Shown one piece after another: positions 19,701 to 27,472 of a DNA stretch of 64,000 nucleotides. Source of the DNA: Farysia itapuensis. Lineage: Eukaryota > Basidiomycota > Ustilaginomycetes > Ustilaginales > Ustilaginaceae. The first letter of the stretch is position 1, and each line of letters begins with the position of its first letter. The notes under the pieces are model-generated. The model ran no database searches. It saw only the letters and a program-made list of their open reading frames with translations, and was not told the DNA's origin. The DNA lies in contig JALBYC010000030.1 of NCBI GenBank assembly GCA_023212645.1, forward strand, positions 1 to 64,000, read 5' to 3'. The position numbers were made by a program, and so were the translations under genes.

Positions 19701-21059
19701 TTTGCGCATGAAGAAGCTAACTTGCTGTCCTTCGGTGCTACAGCTTGCTGCCAATGCTCTTGCCACGAGTGTCTTACCGGTTCCCGGCGGGCCGTGGAAA
19801 AGCACGCCTCGTGGTGGAGTCACTTTGAATCTCTGAAACACTTCCGGGTAGAGTAGGGGGAGCATCACCATCTCCTTGAGTTGTTGGATGTGACCGTCGA
19901 GACCGCCAACGCTGTCAAAGTTGATGTTCATGTCGACACCGAGCGGATCGATGTCTGCCAGTGGGTCGCCGCTTTTCTTGATTCGACCAAAGCTGTCGGT
20001 GCCACCGGCGCCTGTGAGACCGCCCGGAGGGCCGGCAGCACCACCGACGCCGCCTGCACCGAGAAGACCGCCTGCAGATCCGCCGCCCAAAGGAGCGGGA
20101 GCGCCGCCTGGTTTGCGCATCGGATTGTTCTGCAGCTCGTCGTCCGAGCTATCGATGTTTTCGCCAAAGACGGCGGCGTATTCCTTGCCGCTCATGGTGC
20201 TGGGGAGCGCGTTCCATCCCTCCTTTCCCTTCTTGGAGCGACCAGGGAAGGGCATGGGAAGACCACCAGAGCTGCCACCAGCTGCACCGCTGTCTGGTCC
20301 ATCGAGCTCGTAAGCGCTGTTGGTGCGACCTTTGGACGAAGATCGGCTTGGGAGAACCCTGCCAAAGGCATTGCGAAGAGGCTCTGGCGGTGGAGGTACG
20401 AGGGAGTAGTTGACTTTCTTGCGTTGACGTAGTGAGTAGGATTTGCCTTGACTGCCTTCAGGCTCGTCGCTGTGAAGATCCAGTGGGTCGTCTTCTGCTC
20501 CGGAAATATGCTCTTCGTCGGGTGAGTCGCCACCGTCGTGTTCAAAGTCGTCGTCGCGGCTTTTGCGTTTGCTGAGCCTCGCGGCGCGGGAGCTGGGTTT
20601 GCCGTTGGTGGCAGCTCTGCGTTTGGCGGCCATTTCTTCGAGTTTGTGATTTGTGCTGCTGCTGCTGCTGCCGACGCCGCCACGACGAAGACGGTTGGAG
20701 GAACGCGTGCTGCGTCGAGCGCCGAAATCTTCCTCATCGTTGTTCTCCTCTTCTTCATCGTCATCAGGCGCGACAAAGCCGCCCAAGGAGCCCGTTCTGA
20801 GCTTGATGGATTTCTTGACGTGTCGAACGCCATCATCCGAGTCTTCTGAGGTGTCGGAGAGGTGAGCGTTGATAAACACGGGTCGGGTCACTCGCCCACT
20901 GCGCGTACGGATGGCGGGCTTCTCATCTACCTCTACATGGTTGTCATTGTCGTGGTCGTGGTCGAGGTCTTCGAGCTCTTCGTCCTCCTCGTGTTCCTCT
21001 TCATGTGGTGCGAAGGGTTCGTCTGATTCTGGCGACGGGATGCGACGCCTGGATGGCAT
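16752..21059 (-). CDS. YTA7: YTA7/ATAD2-type AAA ATPase with bromodomain
   Basis: Nuclear histone chaperone/segregase-type ATPase (Yta7 in budding yeast, Abo1 in fission yeast, ATAD2 in animals) acting on histone H3-H4 and nucleosome density. It has 1435 residues. The N-terminal ~370 are acidic and disordered with basic nuclear-signal patches. AAA1 spans about 380-640: VGGLDGHI, Walker A GPPGTGKT near 422, Walker B FFDEIDG near 483, and [22 protein letters not shown]. AAA2 (from about 725) is degenerate, with a changed P-loop (GGVGMGQSS), as in the family. The bromodomain helices flank a long insert: [19 protein letters not shown] near 930 and [14 protein letters not shown] near 1130, with about 150 acidic, low-complexity residues between. 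The C-terminus is disordered, Pro/His-rich. No intron. Confidence 0.94.
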   Translation of the reverse strand: [1435 protein letters not shown]

Positions 21060-21485
21060 TATAAACGTATTACAGCACGTTAACGCGACGACTCAATGGC
21101 AAAGCGTGGCGCTTGTATACCAGTCTGCAATGTACGGTACGCGTTTGAGGGGGGTTGCAGAGAGGCAGAGCGAAAGGGCTAGGACGAGAAGGTTTTCGAT
21201 GGTCAGGAGTGTACAAACAACCGTCAGCTCCGCTCGTCCGCGTTGCCTGAAGCAAATCGGGAGATCGGAAGAGCAACACTTTCGGCAATTTAAATCATTT
21301 CCTATTCATCCACCTGATTTCCCAATTCACTCACATATTTCCGATTCAATTTGACTCAAGCTGCTGATTTCAAGCTTCAAGGATTGTGCTCACTGACGCC
21401 TGAAGGATGGAAGGGACCGTACAAGTACAATGAGAATGCAATTAGATGTACAGCGCCATGGTTGCGTTGCATGGTGCTTCATTTT
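21060..21485. other. Gene-free 426 bp between CIA1 stop and YTA7 start
   Basis: Holds the YTA7 promoter and the CIA1 3' flank (both genes on the minus strand). A short AT-richer patch lies at about 21280-21365. Nothing else recognised. Confidence 0.6.
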
Positions 21486-22805
21486 TTATTCAACGCTAGG
21501 GGCGGCGTAGATGGAGGATGGGAGCGTCCAGACTTTGAGTGTGCCATCGTCGCCGGCACTCGCTAGCATGTCGGACATGTGGGCATTCGAGATGCCGCCG
21601 AGTTGATTTTGAGGTTGCGATGTTTCGCCGTCGTCCATGAGTTCTTCGAACTTGGCTGGTTGCACAGGTGCGTCTAGTGATGCTGGTGCCCAGCAGACAC
21701 AGTTGACGTCAGACGTGCCGTGTGCCTGCTCCATCTTGGCCACCAGCTCCATTTTGGGAACCAGCTGCTTGTCGTCGTCATTGGCGGTGATTTCGTATAC
21801 GCAGATGCGACCGTCGCCTCCTCCACTCGCCAGTCGACCCAAGTTGCCAGACCGGCTGGATGACTTGTCGACCCCCCAAGAGACACTGTACACGGTTCGG
21901 TCGTGGTGCCCACGGAGGACGGCAACAGGCAGCCACTTTTCGCCTTTACGCCCAGGCATTTTCCCCTCTGGTGTGTAGCCTCGTTCTTCGCATTGCTCGG
22001 CATTGAGTCGTGCCCAGATGCGAACGGTCAGGTCGTCCGAGGCAGAGGCCAGATAATTACCGCAGGGCGAGAATGAGATGCTCCACACCGTTGATTCGTG
22101 ACCTGTCAGCGTCGTGTAGCAGAACCAGTCGTCCGAAGGGTCATCTATGTATAGCTTGATGGCATCGTCGTAGGATGCGGAAGCTAGGATTTCTTCTCGC
22201 GGATGCCAGGCGACAGCCTTGACATCCTGCGAGTGTTCCATCAGCACCGAGAGACACTCAAATTCAGCATCCGGCTGTACCTCCCAAATCCACACCGACT
22301 TGTCTCGACTGCACGAGGCGAGTACCATGCCTGTGTGTGAAAAGGCAACCGACTTGCATTCGGATTCGTGTCCCTCGAGCGTGCCAACGCAGTCCCACTC
22401 TGGTTCGTCGACGTGTGCGCCTGCATTGCTGAGCGCGGCTGCTTGACTCTCTTGATGCTCACCATCGATATCTTGAATCCGCTCCCAGATCCCAACGGTA
22501 GAGTCAAAGGAAGCTGTGGCCATGATCTTGCCGTCCGGTGACCAGGCTACCTGTCGCACCGTTCTCTGATGTCCCGTTGGGATGACTTCGCGCAAGTTGA
22601 ATGCTGGTCGTTTGGACGAAGAAGGTCCATCAGCTGTCGTGCCCGATACAAACGAATAGGCATGCAAGCGTACATCCTTATCACCCGAACACGAAGCAAG
22701 GACGGGAATGCGTGGATTCCACGCCAGATGCCATGCTCGTGAAGAGTGGCCTTCAAGATCGGCGACCAGGTGAAGCGGCTTGGCCAGCGTGTCTGGCTCT
22801 GTCAT
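21486..22805 (-). CDS. CIA1: CIA1 (CIAO1), cytosolic Fe-S assembly WD40 protein
   Basis: WD40 scaffold of the CIA targeting complex, which hands Fe-S clusters to cytosolic and nuclear apoproteins. It has 439 residues from the ATG at 22805. Seven blades can be traced from paired motifs such as DLEGHSSRAWHLAWNP, GHQRTVRQVAWSPDG, LEGHESECKSVAFSHTG, EHSQDVKAVAWHP, LTGHESTVWSISFSPCG and LRGHHDRTVYSVSWG. The final blade ends in DMLASAGDDGTLKVW. Several blades carry fungal insertions (acidic loops around residues 105-130 and near the end). An in-frame ATG at 22829 would add eight residues. No intron. Confidence 0.94.
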   Translation of the reverse strand: MTEPDTLAKPLHLVADLEGHSSRAWHLAWNPRIPVLASCSGDKDVRLHAYSFVSGTTADGPSSSKRPAFNLREVIPTGHQRTVRQVAWSPDGKIMATASFDSTVGIWERIQDIDGEHQESQAAALSNAGAHVDEPEWDCVGTLEGHESECKSVAFSHTGMVLASCSRDKSVWIWEVQPDAEFECLSVLMEHSQDVKAVAWHPREEILASASYDDAIKLYIDDPSDDWFCYTTLTGHESTVWSISFSPCGNYLASASDDLTVRIWARLNAEQCEERGYTPEGKMPGRKGEKWLPVAVLRGHHDRTVYSVSWGVDKSSSRSGNLGRLASGGGDGRICVYEITANDDDKQLVPKMELVAKMEQAHGTSDVNCVCWAPASLDAPVQPAKFEELMDDGETSQPQNQLGGISNAHMSDMLASAGDDGTLKVWTLPSSIYAAPSVE

Positions 22806-23368
22806 TTCGATAGAGACGGCGAGACACAACGATGGAATCTAAAGTGCGGCTTGTTGTTCAAGCCGAACGACGGTACGGCCGCCAAGTGCGATGACGTAGT
22901 CGCACGAAAATTCTCTGCCTTTCGAAAGGGGGAAAAAGCCAGACAAACGACACCGCTGCGAAAGGCGTACGGCGACAAATGAGCCAGACGTGACGGTCAA
23001 AGCAGGCCAGGTGACCGTAAAGGAGACACGAATGGCGGTGAGCTGAGAGCCAAAAGTGCAGGAAAGAGAGGCAAGAAAAAAAACGGGCGTGAGCCAAACA
23101 AAGCCCAGACTGTGTGTGTGACGCATCAAAAGACAAGATGGCCACGCATGTCACGTCACACCCAGATGTCGGCAAACTTTATTTTCCAATGTACCACACT
23201 TTGTCTCGCGCTCTCGCTCTCGCTCTGGCACAGACCATACCGCGCAACCTGTCACTGCAGGACACAGCGTGCTCAAGACACCAGCCGAGCTGATCACACA
23301 TGCCGAGCTGTTTCCCCGTTCTGAAATACTTATTTTGGTAATCGCATCCTCTGTGTGTGTCAAAGTAG
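22806..23368. other. Gene-free 563 bp between GUT1 stop and CIA1 start
   Basis: CIA1 promoter plus GUT1 3' flank. It contains a short CTCGCT tandem stretch around 23211-23227. No gene or RNA recognised. Confidence 0.6.
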
Positions 23369-24901
23369 TTAAGCGTTCTCGTTCCATCCTTTGGCATGTT
23401 CAACTGCGCGTTCCCAGCCGTGCAAGAGTTTCTTGCGCTTCTGGTCGTCAATCTTGGGTTCAAATACCTGCTTGCCAGCCGTGTTGACTTTGCTCAATGT
23501 CTCGGGCTTGTTGACGTCCCAGCCAAACAGACCGACGGCCGAGGCAGCCAGCAGAGCAGAGCCGAGCGCCGTGCTCTCTCGCATCTCGGGTCGCTCCACA
23601 TTGATGCCCAAGATGTCGGCTTGGATCTGCATGGCAACGTCCGAGTTGGTCAGTCCGCCGTCCACTTGCAGTGCTTTTAGCGCAACACCCGAATCCTTGG
23701 CCATGGCGTCCAGAATCGCCTTGGTCTGGTAGCAAGTCGACTCGAGCGTCGCACGGCAAAAGTGTCGCTTGTCGGTAAAGGCAGTGATGCCAATGACTGT
23801 TCCTGCTGCCGTGTCATCCCAGTAGGGGCAGAACAAACCGTTAAAGGCCGTGACAAAGTAGACTCCTCCCGTGTCCTCAACGTCGCCAGCGAGATCGCCG
23901 ATCTCGGAAGCCTCTTTGATCAGACCCAGACTATCTCGTACCCACTTGACGGCCGATCCTGCAACGGCAATCGATCCTTCCAGCGCATACTTGACTGGCG
24001 CATTGGGTCCGGCCTTGTAGGCAATGGTCGAAAGCAGTCCGTTCTTGGACGAAACCACTTTTTCGCCCGTGTTGTACAGCAGGAAGGCACCAGTGCCGTA
24101 CGTATTCTTAGCCTCACCTGGTTCAAAGCACTTGTTACCCACAAGCGCAGCCATCTGATCTCCGACAATGCCTGCAATCTCGACACCCTTAAGTGCGCCT
24201 TGTGCGACTTTGCCATACACTTCGGACGAACTCTTGATCTCTGGCAAAATGTCCATGTCAATGCCAAAGAACTCGCAAAGCTTAGGGTCCCACGTCTGTT
24301 TGCGCAGGTCCATAAACATGGTTCGCGATGCGTTGGAGGCATCGGTGATGTGGACTGCCTTGTTGGTCAGATTGTAAAGGATCCAACTGTCGACGGTGCC
24401 AAAGAGCATCTGCTTGTCGTCGTGTGCCTTTTTGACCTCTGGGATGTTGTCGAGCATCCAGCGCAGCTTGACCGAAGCAAAGTAGGTCGAGAGGGGAAGG
24501 CCAGTCTCCTCCTTCAGCGCGTCCACGCCGTGCTCGCTCTGTTTTGCTAGTTCGCGGATGGTGTGCGTGGTTCGAGCGTCTGGCCAGGCAATCGCCCTTG
24601 TCAATGCCTTGCCCGTGTTACGGTCCCAGACCACCGTCGTTTCGCGCTGATTCGTGACGCCAATCACCTTGACATCTGACTTCTTGTAGTCAGTGTCCTT
24701 TTCCAGTGCCTGCAGCGCTTTTTCGATGCACTCATTGACGCAATCGATGATCTCGTGTGCATCCTGCTCCTGCCATCCTGGGTGAGGATAGTACTGGGTG
24801 AACTCCATCTGATGCAGAGCTAGAACTTTGGCATATTCGTCGAATACCATGAACCGGACACTGGTAGTGCCGGCGTCAATAGAGCCTACGAGATCCGGCA
24901 T
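23369..24901 (-). CDS. GUT1: Glycerol kinase
   Basis: Phosphorylates glycerol to glycerol-3-phosphate, the first step of glycerol use and a source of lipid backbone; FGGY sugar-kinase family. It has 510 residues from ATG 24901, the normal length. The N-terminal actin-like fold shows VGSIDAGTTSVRFMVFD and the substrate region HPGWQEQDAHEI. NQRETTVVWDRNTGKAL and AIAWPDARTT follow. The C-terminal half has GIVGDQMAALVGN, YGTGAFLLYNTGE, LEGSIAVAGSAVKWVRDSLG and LQVDGGLTNSDVAMQIQADILG. No intron. The ATG at 24976 would add 25 hydrophobic residues and is unlikely. Confidence 0.96.
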   Translation of the reverse strand: MPDLVGSIDAGTTSVRFMVFDEYAKVLALHQMEFTQYYPHPGWQEQDAHEIIDCVNECIEKALQALEKDTDYKKSDVKVIGVTNQRETTVVWDRNTGKALTRAIAWPDARTTHTIRELAKQSEHGVDALKEETGLPLSTYFASVKLRWMLDNIPEVKKAHDDKQMLFGTVDSWILYNLTNKAVHITDASNASRTMFMDLRKQTWDPKLCEFFGIDMDILPEIKSSSEVYGKVAQGALKGVEIAGIVGDQMAALVGNKCFEPGEAKNTYGTGAFLLYNTGEKVVSSKNGLLSTIAYKAGPNAPVKYALEGSIAVAGSAVKWVRDSLGLIKEASEIGDLAGDVEDTGGVYFVTAFNGLFCPYWDDTAAGTVIGITAFTDKRHFCRATLESTCYQTKAILDAMAKDSGVALKALQVDGGLTNSDVAMQIQADILGINVERPEMRESTALGSALLAASAVGLFGWDVNKPETLSKVNTAGKQVFEPKIDDQKRKKLLHGWERAVEHAKGWNENA

Positions 24902-25303
24902 TGTGAGTGTACGTGCCAAATGAGTGGGGAAGGAAGGAGACGTCCAAGACGAGAATGGGAATAAAAAAACACACACACTCTACGCTGGGGCCAAGAGTAA
25001 GCACAAGCCAAGAATGTGCAGCCAAGCAACCATATGCAGGCCGGGCCATAAAACCGATGCTCCGCAACAACAACTCGCACTCGCTCTCTATCTCTGTGCA
25101 GATCACTGTGACTCTTTCCTGGGCGTGGGGAGGGTGAACAACTGTGACGAATTTGTGCATCACGGCTAATCTTTTCCGTTGATCGACTGTTTCGTACGAG
25201 AGAGTGTGTGATCCTTCGGAAGTCGGAGCTGACTCTATGGTACTTTTTCTAACCCCCTCCTACTGGAGCTGCTGTGCTGCTTTCTCTTGTCAGTTCGGCG
25301 ACA
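24902..25303. promoter_or_regulatory. Divergent GUT1/RPC11 intergenic region
   Basis: Shared 402-bp upstream region of two outward-facing genes. It includes an A-rich, CA-repeat patch at about 24960-24982. No clear operator recognised. Confidence 0.5.
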
Positions 25304-25815
25304 ATGCTGTTCTGTCCAACATGCGCCAACTGTCTGATCATTCAGCTCGACGATCAGAGCAACAACAAGTGGTCATGTAACACATGTCCCTACGAGTTCC
25401 CCATCGTGCGTCAGATGACTACTCGACAGCATTTGACACGAAAGCAGGTCGACGATGTCATGGGCGGCGAGGAGAGCTGGAAGAACGTCGACTCTACCGA
25501 TGGTAAGTCCACAGTCTGGCAATTTTGCACATGTACGCGCTGGACCATACTGACCTTTTGTATCTGTGATTGTCTCATAGCGCCGTGCCCGAAATGCGAG
25601 AACCCAAAGGCATTCTTCATGCAGCTCCAGATCAGATCGGCCGACGAGCCTAGTAAGTATATGGCTACAGACAGCGACGATGTTCTGCCGAAGATGCCTG
25701 CTGTAATCCTTTGTCGGAACTCGTTCTGACCGCGACTTGTCCGCTCTTGTTCACAGTGACGACGTTCTATCGATGCACGAACGCCGAATGCGCCTATCAG
25801 TGGAAAGAAAACTAG
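25304..25815 (+). CDS. RPC11: RNA polymerase III subunit RPC11 (C11/POLR3K)
   Basis: Small zinc-ribbon subunit of RNA polymerase III, needed for RNA cleavage, termination and reinitiation. Three exons: 25304-25502, 25581-25652 and 25757-25815. The introns are 25503-25580 (78 nt) and 25653-25756 (104 nt), both GTAAGT...AG and phase 1. The joined product is 109 residues. The N-terminal zinc ribbon has FCPTCAN and CNTCPYEFPI. The C-terminal TFIIS-like ribbon has CPKCEN, then RSADEPMTTFYRC, which is rebuilt across the second splice and contains the hallmark acidic pair of the cleavage hairpin, and CAYQWKEN at the end. Confidence 0.96.
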
Positions 25816-26193
25816 GCTTCGAAGCCAGGGCTCGCTCACACCGGTCAACACGCTGCTTGGTCATGATCGCACCGTGGTTGCGCCATACAATTATACCCCC
25901 ACCGTAGCTCGGGAAAGTGTTTCTGTGCTGCTTCTCTGTCCGGCGCTTGCATCAGCATTCCTCTACCTCGCTCTCTATTATCCAACAATGCACATGTCTG
26001 TCTGGTCTGCATGTTTGTGTCACAGCAAGCCTGTGAATGTGTGCTGAGTGTCGACACGTATAGAGCAACATGAATCGAGACAGTACCGAAGGGTATATGG
26101 TGATTCCTCAGGGTCCAGCATATAATGTCGCGGGAATACTTGGGACAGCTTTTCTCGCCCTTTATTCCACTTGTGCACTACGCTGGGACGGGG
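25816..26193. other. Gene-free 378 bp between RPC11 and the TANGO2 gene
   Basis: RPC11 3' flank and promoter of the downstream plus-strand gene. An in-frame ATG at 26125 precedes the chosen start by 23 codons. Nothing else recognised. Confidence 0.6.
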
Positions 26194-27198
26194 ATGTGCG
26201 TCATCTTCTGGACGACGCAGGATGAGAGGTACGATGTGGTGATTGCGTCGAATCGGGACGAGTTCCTCTCCCGGCCTACACTGAGTGCCGACTGGCACGA
26301 CTTCAATGCGGCGGGAGGGGGCGAGGGCAGTTACAATGTGCTGAGTGCTCGCGACTCGACGGGCGGCGGCACCTGGCTCGGTGTGACGCGCAACGGCGCC
26401 TTTGCCACACTCACCAACTACACTGAGCTCTCAGCTCCCCTGCCGGACGGGATGACTGCGTTTGAAAGTCGCGGACGGCTTGTGCGTGACTGGTTGACGC
26501 AGCAGTCCGCGCTCACGGGTGCGCCGGCATCGCTCGAGACTGTGCTGCAGCAAGTGACGAGCTATCTGACCGGCTTGCTCGGCAGATTGGACCGCTTCCC
26601 CGGCTTCAACCTTCTTGTCGGCGCAATGTCGAGCAAGGGTACAGTGGTTGGATATATCACCAACCGTACGCCAGACGGTCAGCTGTGTGTAGACAGGACG
26701 CCCGATATCTTCTCCCCTTGCGAACAGTCCGTGTCCCGCGGCATGTCCAACTCGGTGTTGAGCCAGCCGTGGAACAAGGTACACACGGGCTGCACCGTGT
26801 TTCAGTCCACACTCGACGCACATTCCCGCGCCGTCTCTTGTTCCGATTCTGCAGCGGTGGATGCGGAGGATGCGCTGGTGGAGAGTCTGTTCGATCTGCT
26901 GTGGACGCCGTCCGATCCACTGCCAACGCAGCGGTCAGAGCTGCGCAACTCGATCCTGATCCCCCCTCTCCCACTGCCGACGCCGCTGGCCAAGGCAAGT
27001 CAGGAATGGTACGGCACGCGCACGTCGACCGTCATCCTCATTGCCAAGACGGGACACGCACGTCTGGTGGAGCGAGACTGCTTCGCACTGCGCACTCCGC
27101 ACGAGAGCCCTACGCTCATCAACGGCCCACACACTGCACACCCCTCCCACGGCCGATCCTCCAGCCAACGCTCCTTCACCTGGTCTATTCCCCAATAA
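26194..27198 (+). CDS. TANGO2/NRDE family protein
   Basis: A 334-residue member of the NRDE (TANGO2) family, linked in animals to haem trafficking, lipid/acyl-CoA balance and Golgi organisation; biochemical activity is not settled. The start at 26194 makes the protein begin MCVIFW, matching the family N-terminus with Cys2, which in the Ntn-hydrolase-like fold sits at the active-site position. The signature ASNRDEFLSRPT follows, then GGTWLGVTRNGAFATLTNY, FESRGRLVRDWL, FPGFNLLVGAM and the late MSNSVLSQPWNKV. An upstream in-frame ATG at 26125 would hide Cys2. No intron. The stop is followed after 11 bp by a 107-bp C tract. Confidence 0.9.
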   Translation: MCVIFWTTQDERYDVVIASNRDEFLSRPTLSADWHDFNAAGGGEGSYNVLSARDSTGGGTWLGVTRNGAFATLTNYTELSAPLPDGMTAFESRGRLVRDWLTQQSALTGAPASLETVLQQVTSYLTGLLGRLDRFPGFNLLVGAMSSKGTVVGYITNRTPDGQLCVDRTPDIFSPCEQSVSRGMSNSVLSQPWNKVHTGCTVFQSTLDAHSRAVSCSDSAAVDAEDALVESLFDLLWTPSDPLPTQRSELRNSILIPPLPLPTPLAKASQEWYGTRTSTVILIAKTGHARLVERDCFALRTPHESPTLINGPHTAHPSHGRSSSQRSFTWSIPQ

Positions 27199-27207
27199 TC
27201 GGGGGTC

Positions 27208-27209
<2 letters not shown>

Positions 27210-27266
<57 letters not shown>

Positions 27267-27282
27267 ACCCCCCCCCCCCCCC

Positions 27283-27316
<34 letters not shown>
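27210..27316 (+). repeat. 107-bp nearly pure C tract
   Basis: An uninterrupted run of 57 C (27210-27266), A, 15 C, A, then 33 C. It starts 11 bp after the TANGO2-family stop and lies between convergent genes (SCD6 stop at 27473). Long poly-Pro and poly-Gly frames across it are artefacts of the homopolymer. Confidence 0.97.
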
Positions 27317-27317
<1 letters not shown>

Positions 27318-27472
27318 CCCTCCCATCCCGCACACAGATGCACGCCAAACCTTTCTTCCCCTAATCTCCTTATCAACGCAGCCTTTGTGGTTCGAAAACC
27401 AATGACGTAGAAGCAGAAACAGCATGTGTTTATTTTGAATGTGTGGGGGTCTAAAGGAGTGAAGAGGGTTTC

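Noticed and set aside
24902..24976. Longer GUT1 start giving a hydrophobic N-terminal extension
   Set aside because: Glycerol kinases begin right before the nucleotide-binding VGSIDAGTTS segment; the extension sits in probable 5' leader.
27380..27400. GGTTCGA motif that resembles a tRNA B box
   Set aside because: The flanking bases do not form a T-arm and there is no A box at the right distance.
26685..27425. Poly-Pro and poly-Gly ORFs across the C tract at 27.2 kb, and similar ones at 60.9 kb
   Set aside because: A homopolymer has no stop codon in any frame; the ORFs are created by the C run and have no independent support.
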